DNA of 37,118 nucleotides, taken from contig CAJXWT010000012.1 of the NCBI GenBank assembly GCA_913062595.1, positions 1 to 37,118 of the forward strand, in the 5' to 3' direction. The notes under the pieces are model-generated. The model searched no databases. It saw only the letters and a list, made by a program, of their open reading frames with translations, and had not been told where the DNA came from. Position numbers and translations under genes: made by a program. Below, piece after piece: positions 1 through 7,636 of the stretch (position 1 is the stretch's first letter; the number at the start of each line of letters is the position of its first letter). The DNA comes from an uncultured Fidelibacterota bacterium. GTDB taxonomy: Bacteria; Fidelibacterota; Marinisomatia; Marinisomatales; TCS55.

Positions 1-180
1 ACTGCTAAGAGTTTAGGTTTTAGTAAAGCACCTGCTGCCCTAAAGTCAATTAAGGCTACAACAGGTGTTTTAAAGAATATACCTAATGAAGTGACATCTA
101 TTGGAGATGAGAGTAAGAAAGTGATGGAAGAAATAGACAAGGTGCTGAAGAATATTCAAAGTATACTTAGTACTACATAA
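1..180 (+). CDS. 3' end of an unidentified protein gene (partial)
   Basis: The first 60 codons of the window form an open frame that ends in TAA at 178-180; the 5' part lies outside. The 59 visible residues are Lys/Ser rich and look helical (IGDESKKVMEEIDKVLKNIQ), with no cysteine or membrane segment. I do not recognise a family. A hairpin terminator follows 24 bases later, which supports this as a true gene end. Codon use is AT-rich, like the large protease gene further on and unlike the more GC-rich YHYH gene next to it. Confidence 0.6.
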   Translation, partial: TAKSLGFSKAPAALKSIKATTGVLKNIPNEVTSIGDESKKVMEEIDKVLKNIQSILSTT

Positions 181-200
181 CTTCAAATGATAATTACATC

Positions 201-229
201 AAGCCCCACATTCGTGGGGTTTTTTGTTT
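201..229 (+). terminator. Intrinsic terminator 1 (CCCCAC/GTGGGG + T6GTTT)
   Basis: A 6-bp stem, CCCCAC (204-209) with GTGGGG (214-219), has a 4-base loop and is followed by TTTTTTGTTT. It closes the partial gene at the left edge. The 33 bases from 216 to 248 recur at 9818-9850 with two differences, after terminator 5. Confidence 0.85.
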
Positions 230-253
230 GTGGGATGATGGGTAGATTTGGAT

Positions 254-1471
254 ATGAAAAATATTCTAATAATATTGTTAACGTTCTTCTTATTGATGAG
301 TGTTGGATGGAGTCAGCCCGACACGTTAATATACAGTTGCAATCCGGATATGGATGGGCAATTTTTGGATGCGGTACTTGTAAACAGAAATCCGGACTGC
401 AGAGCCTACGCGACGGACGCAAACGATGGTGACTACGGATCGTATCAGATTTCGGACATATCGAATGACATCAGCGACGCCGTTAGCGACGTGCATATCG
501 ATCTGGTTATAGCAAGTAGCTGGAATGCCAGTGCCTATGACTATGACAACGTGACGTTGACCAACGAGCCGGAGCTTGCGACTCATTGCAGAATTATTTC
601 TAATATGATTCCGAATCATACCTTCGGTGTGGAAGTCACCGGCCCTAATGGTGATGGGTGGGTAAAAGCGATCGACCATTCGGACATAGAAGTGACCTAT
701 ATTCCTGTAGATCCAATCCGAACTGATACAGCAACGGACACCCCAAGGAATCCGCCCACCTACGACTTTGATGGTATTTTATTGAATGGAGTTGGCATTT
801 CCATGGACTCCGGTTTCTGCTATAACCCGGGCGTGACCACGGGACCACAACATCTGCAGTCGAATGAGGCCGGCAATACCTCTGGATGCGGTCCACAAAA
901 TTCGTGGTTTGAGTTACCGGCGTATACGATCTGGCATCATGGCGCAGAAAATATGGCTGCCGTTTTTGACAGCTATTTCGCACACGGATACGAAGGAACC
1001 TACCACTACCATGCGTTAACTCACCCACTGCAGGAAGATACCGATCAAACGCAACCGCCTGCCAACGGCGACGGATCCCCTGTTATCGGATTCGCACCGG
1101 ATGGTTTTCCGATCTACGGGCATTGGTTCATCGATGCTAACAACCAACTGGTGAAGGCCGAATCCGGTTACGAAACCTATGCAACCGACTCACGCACACC
1201 GATAGCCACTGCCTTGCACGGCACCCCGCCCACCCCTTGGGACATCGCGAACAATCCCGGCGCCTTCACCAGCGACTTTGGCCTCGAAATGGGGCGTTAT
1301 GAAGAGGACTGGTATTTCGCTGGCACGGGAAATCTCGATGAGTGCAATGGGGCCTACGACGTGAACGGAGACTACGGCTACTACATAACCGACAAATACC
1401 CATTCACTCCGCCTTGCACTTTCGGCGCCCGTGATCCGTCATTTGGCAAAAAATCGCCGACTCTCCCATGA
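254..1471 (+). CDS. Secreted YHYH-domain protein
   Basis: The 405-residue product starts with a signal peptide (MKNILIILLTFFLLMSVGWSQ). I chose ATG 254 rather than the upstream in-frame TTG at 248 because it gives a normal signal peptide. The YEGTYHYHALTHPL segment is the signature of the YHYH domain, found in secreted bacterial proteins of unknown function. It is followed by a conserved-looking stretch (GFAPDGFPIYGHW). Base composition appears more GC-rich than in the neighbouring genes, which could mean recent acquisition. No sorting domain is present. The frame stays open for 51 codons after the TGA stop, so the C-terminus may be a truncated form. Function unknown. Confidence 0.8.
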   Translation: MKNILIILLTFFLLMSVGWSQPDTLIYSCNPDMDGQFLDAVLVNRNPDCRAYATDANDGDYGSYQISDISNDISDAVSDVHIDLVIASSWNASAYDYDNVTLTNEPELATHCRIISNMIPNHTFGVEVTGPNGDGWVKAIDHSDIEVTYIPVDPIRTDTATDTPRNPPTYDFDGILLNGVGISMDSGFCYNPGVTTGPQHLQSNEAGNTSGCGPQNSWFELPAYTIWHHGAENMAAVFDSYFAHGYEGTYHYHALTHPLQEDTDQTQPPANGDGSPVIGFAPDGFPIYGHWFIDANNQLVKAESGYETYATDSRTPIATALHGTPPTPWDIANNPGAFTSDFGLEMGRYEEDWYFAGTGNLDECNGAYDVNGDYGYYITDKYPFTPPCTFGARDPSFGKKSPTLP

Positions 1472-1593
1472 CGTCGAGCAAAAGATTCACGCAAAGAAAA
1501 GGCCGCAGCCGCCAAAGCTGACGGGGAAGATTTTGAAATGAACCCAAGAATACAAGCTTATTTTCAGGATAGAATTAGTTTTAATCAAGAGCA

Positions 1594-1623
1594 AGCCCCA
1601 CCCATTAACGGGGTTTTTTGTTT
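1594..1623 (+). terminator. Intrinsic terminator 2
   Basis: CCCC (1596-1599) pairs with GGGG (1610-1613) around a 10-base loop, followed by TTTTTTGTTT. The stem is shorter than in other members of the family. It lies about 125 bases after the YHYH gene. Its 3' flank is duplicated after terminator 3. Confidence 0.7.
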
Positions 1624-1660
1624 ATAGACATTTAGGACTGGCGGTGTGTAATATTGGTTT
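1610..1660 (+). repeat. 51-bp terminator-flank repeat, copy A
   Basis: The 51 bases starting at the GGGG of terminator 2 recur at 5297-5347 with three mismatches. The shared part includes the T-tract and a following tract beginning ATAGACATTTAGGAC and ending TGTAATATTGGTTT. In this copy the flank leads into the protease gene. Confidence 0.85.
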
Positions 1661-1695
1661 ATAATTATAATAATAGCAATTATATAAGGCTCAAA

Positions 1696-4665
1696 ATGTA
1701 CCGCATTTATATACTAGCACTAATTTTTTTGAATTCCTTTTTAATTGCCTATAATCCTTTAAGAAAAACTCCTGAACCATATTCCAATATTATAGATAAA
1801 AACGAGGTCAATATTAAAACCTGTGGATTAGAGAATTCGTCTTATAATTTGGCGATTCCCCAGGGATCGTTTGCACCAACTAAAATAAGAAATGATCGCG
1901 ACCTTGCAGTTCCTATCAATTATCATGTGATTTATCTTGAAGGAGATAGTATTTATATTAATGTGACTGTAGACAACCAACAATATTCACATTGTATGTG
2001 GGATATCCGTGATTATGATAACAACACATTCTTATTATATCCTGGGAATGAATTTGATTATCCAGGTCAAATTGTTTCAATCGGCGGTATTCTACCGAAT
2101 GGTAATTATGGACTATTTCTTTGGGATGATTTTGCTACTGGTGGTATATCTGCAACTGTTACAACCAGTAGCGGTACAATACTCGCTTCAGTAAATCAAG
2201 GAACATGGGGGCAATATTATTTTCTTGATTTTACAGCTCCTGAAGGAAATTTTATCGGAGGGTTAGTCTCAACTGAGGATATTGAAGCACAGACTGCAGT
2301 ATTGAATAGCGTTTATAATGAATTTGGATATTCATTTTACATAAATAGCATCGATAGTGCAGTGAATGCAGGTTGGTATTATGCTACGGATAGTCATAAA
2401 TATGAAACAGACCCTTGGGACAATGATGACCAATTTCTGGCAATGACCCAGGCTATGACTGTAGATGTATTGAATTCCATCAATTATTTTTGGACTGGTG
2501 CTTCGATGACTGCAGGCCTCGGAGTGTATCCATGGTCCTTTTCAGAAGAAGACTCTCGACATGGAATTTATTGTGCGAATTATACCCTCCCAGGTGGTTC
2601 ATATCCTTATACTGAGGGATACACGGGTGTTCATGAAGTAGGCCATTATTTTGGACTCTATCATACATTTGAGAATGGCTGTTCCAACCCTGGTGATTCA
2701 GTAGATGATACGCCTTATCAGTCCGACGCAAATACTGGCTGCCCATCCGCACCATATTCTTGCGGTAGTAATGATGATGTTGGTAATTATATGGACTATA
2801 TGGATGACGTATGTATGACTCATTTTACAACTGGGCAGCAAGATCGAATACAATGGGCATTAGGGACTTATCGCCCAACTATGTATTCAAATTTTGTATA
2901 TACTGGTCCAGTATGGCATGTAGACACAACAGGTTCAGATTCTACGGGCGATGGTTCTACAACGAATCCCTTTGCTACAATTCAAAAAGGTATTGATTCA
3001 TCTAGTGATGGTGATACAGTATTAGTAGCGGCTGGGACTTATGTTGAGAATATCAACTACAACGGCAAAAATATTATGGTTGGGTCACTGTATTTGACGA
3101 CGCAGGATACGTCATATATATCTTTTACTATTATTGATAGTGACAGTAGCGGTTCTATTGTGGTATTTGAAAGTTTTGAGGATTCAACAGCAGTATTAAA
3201 TGGATTTACTTTTCAAAATATTATTTTTTATTCGGGAGAGGGATCCCAGGCCATAATTAATATCAATGAATCTTCTCCCAAAATTATCAATAATCGATTT
3301 GACAATTTCTATTTGTTCCAAGGTGGTGAGTCCGCTGTTATTTATTGTGAAAATTCAAATTCATTGATTATGAATAATGTGTTCACTAATGGTAGCCTTG
3401 GAAATGGTTATGTATTAGGTGGATTTATTTTAAGCAAAAACTCAAATGTAACTATTAGAAATAACCGAATTGAAAATGGGTATGTAGGTTTTGCAGAGCC
3501 TTCCGGGTTTATCGTATCTGTCAATTCAGAAAATATAATTGAATCAAACATAATTATTAATCCCTCTATGGGCTATTGCGTGATATGTGCTGCTATTTCT
3601 ATCCTTGATGGAAGTAATTGTATAATCCGTAATAATTTTATTTTTCAAGCATATGGTGATGGTTATGGTGCGGTAGTTGCAAGTCAAAGTCAATATGTGT
3701 CACATAATAATACTTTTGTATCCAATAGTAGAGGATATGCGAACTTGTCTAGTGATGGTATAGTAAGTAATGATATAATTTATGGTTCAAGTAATGCAGT
3801 TTATATAGATACAAATTCAAATATACAAGTATCCTATAGTGATATAGAAGGAGGCTGGGAAGGTGAAGGTAACATCGATGCGGACCCCCTATTTTGCAAC
3901 CAAGACGGCGGTGATTATACTTTAGCTGAAAATTCACCCTGCATTGGCACTGGTGAAGACGGTGCTAATATGGGTGCTTTTGGCATTGGCTGTGGCTCAT
4001 ATAATTTCTATCCGACAGAATTTTCTCTATCAGAACCCAGCAATAATGCTGCAATAACGGTTGATGAATCAAATGTGAATACTGGTTTTATCACATTCTC
4101 ATGGGGAGAATCATCTGATGCAAACGGTGATTCACTTTATTATCTCATGCGTGCCACCAGCGCTGAAATAGGTGATCTAGGCCTGGATACTAATGCTACT
4201 TCCATTGAGGTATCATACATGGATATAATTGAAGACATGTCAGAGAATAACGTCACAGTCGCTGCGCTGGAATGGACTGTACACGTTACTGATGGCATAG
4301 ATACAGTAGAAGCAGACAACGCACCTTTTACATTACAAGTGGATGGTAGTAATGCTTTGAGTGCTTATCTGGAAGGATTACTACCAGATGAATTTGCTTT
4401 ACAGCAAAACTATCCCAATCCATTTAATCCAGTCACAACACTACGATATGACCTGCCAGAAAACGGTCTGGTTACCATTATCATTTACGATATGCTGGGA
4501 AGGGAAGTGAAGACCCTAATCAACCAGAGTCAAAACGCTGGCTACAGAACTGTTATTTGGAATGCCACAAATGATTATGGTAAACCAGTTAGTGCTGGTA
4601 CCTATTTATATCAGATACAGGCTGGAGAATACATTAGCACTAAGAAGATGGTGCTGTTGAAGTAG
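1696..4665 (+). CDS. Secreted M43-like metalloprotease with beta-helix and C-terminal sorting domain
   Basis: This is a 989-residue secreted multidomain protein. ATG 1696, preceded by AAGG, gives a clean signal peptide (MYRIYILALIFLNSFLIAYN); the in-frame TTG at 1654 would place 14 polar residues ahead of it. HEVGHYFGLYH at about residue 313 is the extended zinc motif HExxHxxGxxH, and the later NYMDYMDD segment provides the Met-turn, as in pappalysin/cytophagalysin (M43) proteases. From about residue 410 a DUF1565-like parallel beta-helix begins (GDGSTTNPFATIQKGI, then many N-rich rungs). A fibronectin-like linker follows, then a roughly 95-residue type A sorting domain (YPNPFNP ... TKKMVLLK), implying export by type IX secretion. 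The catalytic motif is complete, so it is probably active. Substrate unknown. Confidence 0.85.
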   Translation: MYRIYILALIFLNSFLIAYNPLRKTPEPYSNIIDKNEVNIKTCGLENSSYNLAIPQGSFAPTKIRNDRDLAVPINYHVIYLEGDSIYINVTVDNQQYSHCMWDIRDYDNNTFLLYPGNEFDYPGQIVSIGGILPNGNYGLFLWDDFATGGISATVTTSSGTILASVNQGTWGQYYFLDFTAPEGNFIGGLVSTEDIEAQTAVLNSVYNEFGYSFYINSIDSAVNAGWYYATDSHKYETDPWDNDDQFLAMTQAMTVDVLNSINYFWTGASMTAGLGVYPWSFSEEDSRHGIYCANYTLPGGSYPYTEGYTGVHEVGHYFGLYHTFENGCSNPGDSVDDTPYQSDANTGCPSAPYSCGSNDDVGNYMDYMDDVCMTHFTTGQQDRIQWALGTYRPTMYSNFVYTGPVWHVDTTGSDSTGDGSTTNPFATIQKGIDSSSDGDTVLVAAGTYVENINYNGKNIMVGSLYLTTQDTSYISFTIIDSDSSGSIVVFESFEDSTAVLNGFTFQNIIFYSGEGSQAIININESSPKIINNRFDNFYLFQGGESAVIYCENSNSLIMNNVFTNGSLGNGYVLGGFILSKNSNVTIRNNRIENGYVGFAEPSGFIVSVNSENIIESNIIINPSMGYCVICAAISILDGSNCIIRNNFIFQAYGDGYGAVVASQSQYVSHNNTFVSNSRGYANLSSDGIVSNDIIYGSSNAVYIDTNSNIQVSYSDIEGGWEGEGNIDADPLFCNQDGGDYTLAENSPCIGTGEDGANMGAFGIGCGSYNFYPTEFSLSEPSNNAAITVDESNVNTGFITFSWGESSDANGDSLYYLMRATSAEIGDLGLDTNATSIEVSYMDIIEDMSENNVTVAALEWTVHVTDGIDTVEADNAPFTLQVDGSNALSAYLEGLLPDEFALQQNYPNPFNPVTTLRYDLPENGLVTIIIYDMLGREVKTLINQSQNAGYRTVIWNATNDYGKPVSAGTYLYQIQAGEYISTKKMVLLK
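4570..4665 (+). repeat. Sorting-domain DNA repeat, copy A (end of protease gene)
   Basis: The last 96 bases of this gene align without gaps to 9686-9781, the end of the propeller gene (about 81 of 96 identical by eye). The final 72 also align to the orphan stub at 5203-5274. The similarity is in DNA as well as protein, including synonymous positions, which points to duplication or gene conversion. Confidence 0.8.
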
Positions 4666-4690
4666 ATAAAGCGATTGATTATTAAACTTT

Positions 4691-4719
4691 CACTGGGTTT
4701 ATCCTAGATACTCCCAGTG
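4691..4719. other. Hairpin between protease and yjbQ genes
   Basis: CACTGGG (4691-4697) and CCCAGTG (4713-4719) are perfectly complementary around a 15-base loop. No T-tract follows, so it is not a classical intrinsic terminator. It could be a pause or attenuation site, an RNA processing site, or a protein-binding site before the YjbQ gene. Unlike most + strand genes here, the protease gene has no CCCCGC-type terminator after it. Confidence 0.4.
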
Positions 4720-4741
4720 CTTCAATGAAAAAGGAGAAGTG

Positions 4742-5164
4742 ATGAAGACATTCCATAAAGAACTATGGTTTAATATTCCCGAACGAATGGGATTTGTCAA
4801 TATTACATCTGATGTGAAGACTGCTGTTGATGAAAGTGGAATCAGGGATGGGTTGTGCTTGGTCAATGCTATGCATATTACAGCATCTGTATTCATCAAT
4901 GATGATGAACCTGGACTACATGAGGATTACAAGCGTTGGCTGGAAGAAATTGCCCCATTTGATCCAAGCCCGGAAAAATACCATCATAACAGAACCGGAG
5001 AAGACAATGGAGATGCTCATCATAAACGGCAGATTATGGGCAGAGAAGTGGTGGTGGCTGTAACGGACGGAAATCTGCATTTTGGGACTTGGGAACGAAT
5101 CTTTTATGGTGAATTCGACGGAAAGAGGGATAAACGAGTACTGGTTAAAATCATTGGTGAGTGA
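4742..5164 (+). CDS. YjbQ / UPF0047 family protein
   Basis: The 140-residue product matches the small single-domain YjbQ (UPF0047) family in length and motifs. The conserved core reads [20 protein letters not shown], followed by [20 protein letters not shown] and [13 protein letters not shown]. Members have been reported to have weak thiamine-phosphate synthase activity in vitro, but the true role is uncertain. ATG 4742 was chosen because AAGGAG at 4731-4736 sits 5 bases upstream; the overlapping GTG at 4739 is too close. It appears to be a single gene. Confidence 0.9.
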   Translation: MKTFHKELWFNIPERMGFVNITSDVKTAVDESGIRDGLCLVNAMHITASVFINDDEPGLHEDYKRWLEEIAPFDPSPEKYHHNRTGEDNGDAHHKRQIMGREVVVAVTDGNLHFGTWERIFYGEFDGKRDKRVLVKIIGE

Positions 5165-5202
5165 GATGCTTTTCAGAAAAGAACTTAGATTCCCATTAAT
5201 TA

Positions 5203-5274
5203 ACTGGTATCTATTTATATCAAATACAGACTGGTGAATACATGCAGACTAAGAAGATGGTACTGTTGAAATAA
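5203..5274 (+). pseudogene. Orphan stub of a type IX sorting domain
   Basis: The frame ending at TAA 5272-5274 encodes about 23 residues of a sorting-domain C-terminus (GIYLYQIQTGEYMQTKKM, then VLLK), nearly the same as the ends of the two large secreted proteins. No start codon or upstream cargo domain exists; it begins right after the YjbQ gene. It is the 3' remnant of a deleted cargo gene and still carries its terminator. Confidence 0.8.
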
Positions 5275-5282
5275 ACTTCACG

Positions 5283-5310
5283 CACCGCCCAGTAGCGGGG
5301 TTTTTTGTTT
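5283..5310 (+). terminator. Intrinsic terminator 3 (degraded stem)
   Basis: CCGC (5285-5288) pairs with GCGG (5295-5298) before TTTTTTGTTT. The outer base pairs of the family consensus CCCCGC/GCGGGG are lost on the left arm. It follows the sorting-domain stub and probably belonged to the lost gene. Confidence 0.6.
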
Positions 5311-5347
5311 ATAGACATTTAGGACAGGTGGAGTGTAATATTGGTTT
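5297..5347 (+). repeat. 51-bp terminator-flank repeat, copy B
   Basis: This is the partner of 1610-1660, with three mismatches over 51 bases. In copy A the flank leads into the protease gene. Here it leads into non-coding DNA and the broken membrane-protein gene. Confidence 0.85.
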
Positions 5348-5412
5348 TTAAGGAACATGCTAAGAAACATCTAATCACAGCCTTATTGCTTACTTATCAG
5401 TCTTGAAAATAA

Positions 5413-5603
5413 GATACCGTAATAGCAGGAATATTTGCTTTCCTTGTTCCATCAATAGGTCGTGCATATGCGGGGAATTGGGAAAAGGAATTGGTCTTCT
5501 TATTTGTTGAGTAGGGGCTCTTATTGTCGCATTCACTCTGGGTATTGATGAACATGGCATTACAAAACTATTCCGATATCAGCAAAACGATTCAAATCAA
5601 TGA
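5413..5603 (+). pseudogene. Broken small membrane-protein gene (TM2/DUF5683-like remnant)
   Basis: From 5413 one frame reads DTVIAGIFAFLVPSIGRAYA, then GNWEKELVFLFVE, before a TAG. Shifting frame there continues GALIVAFTLGIDEHGITKLF to a TGA at 5601-5603. Joined, the pieces look like two hydrophobic helices around a P-S-I-G-R-A-Y-A-G-N-W motif. That recalls the PGLGQxYxGxxxKG pattern of TM2-like small membrane proteins. No convincing start is left. The stop overlaps the ATG of the next gene, so the two were probably translationally coupled before this one decayed. Family assignment is tentative. Confidence 0.5.
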
Positions 5604-6568
5604 TGATTAGCAGAACCATCAATAGTGGCCTTTCCCTCGCCGTCAGCGTGGCAATTTTTTCAGGTTGCAACTTGGGGACGCCCACACAACACCGGGTCTT
5701 TCATTTTCAATACAAGGTAACAATCCCACCTATAGACAAGGTTGGATCTGTTATCAAACTTTGGGTACCCCTGCCCCGATGTGACCCTTATCAAACCATT
5801 AAAAATCTTAGGATTGACGGTACTGCCGAAATAACTATACACGTAGAACCTAAATACGGGAACACCATAGCTCATCTTGCTACAGTTTCTCCTCAACCAT
5901 CGGGTTTGGACTTAAACATTTCTTTTGATGTAACGAGAATAGAACAGGGCATAAGACCTGTTGCCCTCGATCGGGATGAAATAAACCTAAATCTTGCCCC
6001 TGTATCAAAAGTTCCCCGAGACAGTAGGTTCGATGATATCGCCAAGTCTATAATTATCCCTACCAAGCCCACCATGGAAAATGGTCGGTTATTATATGAT
6101 TTTGTTCGTACACACATGGATTATGATAAATCTGGCGAAGGATGGGGACAGGGTGATGCCATTTATGCCTGCGATTTTGGAACAGGAAACTGCAGCGACT
6201 ATCATTCCCTCTTTAACGCTGTAGCAAGGACGGTGAATATTCCCACACGGTTTCTTATCGGCTTTACAGTTAATGATGAGAAAAAGGGTTCAATTCAGGG
6301 CTATCATTGCTGGACTGAATTCTATGCTCCGGATAAAGGCTGGATTCCAGTAGATATTTCTGAGGCCGATAAACACCCCGAATTTGAAGATTATCTTTTT
6401 GGACACCTAGATCCAAACCGTGTATTATTTACCATAGGCCGGGATATTGAACTTGTACCGACTGCCCAAGGGGAATCTGTGAATATTTTCATCTACCCAA
6501 TCTTGGAAATTGACGGAGTCAGATCAAATAATTACACTGCATATTTTTCTTTCAGACCTGCGAACTGA
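5600..6568 (+). CDS. Lipoprotein with transglutaminase-like domain
   Basis: The 322-residue product has a lipoprotein signal (hydrophobic run ending AIFSGCN; Cys about residue 23). The C-terminal half is a transglutaminase-like (papain-fold) domain. The triad is visible: Cys198 in GTGNCSDYHSLFNA, His236 in GYHCWTEF and Asp252 in GWIPVDISEA. Such domains act as amidases, peptidases or cross-linking enzymes; the substrate here cannot be told. The N-terminal half carries a domain often seen before bacterial transglutaminase cores. ATG 5600 or 5603 could be the start; both touch the stop of the upstream broken gene, and no Shine-Dalgarno is seen. Confidence 0.85.
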   Translation: MMISRTINSGLSLAVSVAIFSGCNLGTPTQHRVFHFQYKVTIPPIDKVGSVIKLWVPLPRCDPYQTIKNLRIDGTAEITIHVEPKYGNTIAHLATVSPQPSGLDLNISFDVTRIEQGIRPVALDRDEINLNLAPVSKVPRDSRFDDIAKSIIIPTKPTMENGRLLYDFVRTHMDYDKSGEGWGQGDAIYACDFGTGNCSDYHSLFNAVARTVNIPTRFLIGFTVNDEKKGSIQGYHCWTEFYAPDKGWIPVDISEADKHPEFEDYLFGHLDPNRVLFTIGRDIELVPTAQGESVNIFIYPILEIDGVRSNNYTAYFSFRPAN

Positions 6569-6627
6569 ATAATTATAAGGATGTAATTATCATCTCTTTA
6601 TAAGGAACAGGATAAAACTAAACATCA

Positions 6628-6656
6628 AGCCTCGCCCAGTAGCGGGGTTTTTTGTT
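6628..6656 (+). terminator. Intrinsic terminator 4
   Basis: CCTCGC (6630-6635) pairs with GCGGGG (6642-6647), with one G-T pair, followed by TTTTTTGTTT. It ends the transglutaminase lipoprotein transcript. Confidence 0.85.
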
Positions 6657-6771
6657 TACATGACTTCATATCTGCAAGAAACATTCCTTCTATAATATTT
6701 AACTCTTCTCAATTAATTTATTGGTATTAATTTTTGACAATGTATTAAACAAACAGAAATACAAGGAGTAA

Positions 6772-7230
6772 ATGAAAATGAAATATAAAATTGTGATAAT
6801 CTACGGTATTACTTTAGGATTGATTTTGTCCCAAGAACATCCTTCGGAACACCCATCAGAACACCCTTCACAAAGTACTAAAAATAATATTTCTGCAGAA
6901 AATGTTGCAGGTGCTCTGGGGAATTATGTCAATACAGATGCAAAACTGAAGGGTGGATATTTTCTAGTTATTGATGATCAAACTGATTCTGTATTAAAAC
7001 TGAAATTACAAAAAATACATAAAGACCGATTATCAGGAATTGGGAATGATACGTATTTTGCCTGTGCAGATTTCATTACTGGTAAAGGAAAAGTATATGA
7101 TTTGGATTTATTTATGACAGGAAAAACACCAGAAGATTTGTTGATTACAGAGATTACTGTCCATAAGGAAGATGGGGAATCAAGATATACCTGGTATGAG
7201 AAGAGGGGAGCCTGGAAAAGGAAATATTAG
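6772..7230 (+). CDS. Small exported protein with EHPS repeats
   Basis: The 152-residue product begins with a signal peptide ending LGLILSQ, followed at once by three tandem four-residue repeats (EHPSEHPSEHPS). The C-terminal 110 residues form a compact domain (KGGYFLVIDDQ, YFACADFITGKGKVYDLDLF, ITVHKEDGESRYTWYEKRG). I recall similar EHP-rich small periplasmic proteins in other bacteria but cannot name a function; His/Glu-rich mature N-termini can bind metal ions. AAGGAG at 6763-6768 serves either ATG 6772 (spacing 3) or ATG 6778 (spacing 9); the latter would shorten the protein by two residues. The gene stands alone between a terminator and a small membrane-protein gene. Confidence 0.75.
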   Translation: MKMKYKIVIIYGITLGLILSQEHPSEHPSEHPSQSTKNNISAENVAGALGNYVNTDAKLKGGYFLVIDDQTDSVLKLKLQKIHKDRLSGIGNDTYFACADFITGKGKVYDLDLFMTGKTPEDLLITEITVHKEDGESRYTWYEKRGAWKRKY

Positions 7231-7338
7231 AAAAGCTGCTGGATTTTTTAGTCGCTACATATAATTAATACGTGTGGGTCTGGTTCGACTCTGACCTGGT
7301 TGCTATATTCAACCCTGCTAATGAAATAGGGTAATAAT

Positions 7339-7545
7339 ATGAACTTGAAATCTTTCTCTTTTATAGCTGCAATTGTGTTTTCAGGCGTATCCTTACTTCA
7401 TCTAGCTAGAATTTTGTTTGGTGGAAATATTCTTATACTTATAGGACATTGGGAAGTACCAATGTCAATAAGCATAGTTGCTTTTTTCGTGACAACATAT
7501 CTTGCCTATGGAGGATTTAAATTAAGCAGCAGGAAAGAAAAATAA
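7339..7545 (+). CDS. Small two-helix membrane protein
   Basis: The 68-residue product has two predicted transmembrane helices: FIAAIVFSGVSLLHLARILF, and then SISIVAFFVTTYLAYGGF. A short polar link (GHWEVPM) separates them and the C-terminus is basic (KLSSRKEK). The length, the SLLHLARILFG motif and the VPMSIS motif fit a widespread family of uncharacterised small inner-membrane proteins. ATG 7339 follows an AGGG element about 8 bases upstream. No function can be assigned. Confidence 0.7.
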   Translation: MNLKSFSFIAAIVFSGVSLLHLARILFGGNILILIGHWEVPMSISIVAFFVTTYLAYGGFKLSSRKEK

Positions 7546-7636
7546 CATGACAGACACTATGCCCGTCTACCTTCACCAAAAGGAATATGATTTAAGTAAG
7601 CACAACCCTCGCCCGGCGGGATAGGGGGAAAAGCAT

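Noticed and set aside
7260-7300. A GGTTCGACTC motif resembling a tRNA T-loop
   Set aside because: The flanking bases do not form a proper 5-bp T-stem and no acceptor or anticodon arm can be folded around it.
7265-7327. Short frame reading YVWVWFDSDLVAIFNPANEIG before the two-helix membrane protein
   Set aside because: Only about 21 codons long, no ribosome site, and unrecognised; it may be a gene scrap but support is too weak to list.
7547-7624. 25-codon ORF (MTDTMPVYLHQ...) between the two-helix protein and the propeller gene
   Set aside because: Its second half lies over a degraded GC-rich hairpin (CCCTCGCCCGGCGGG) that looks like a ruined member of the terminator family; no family features.
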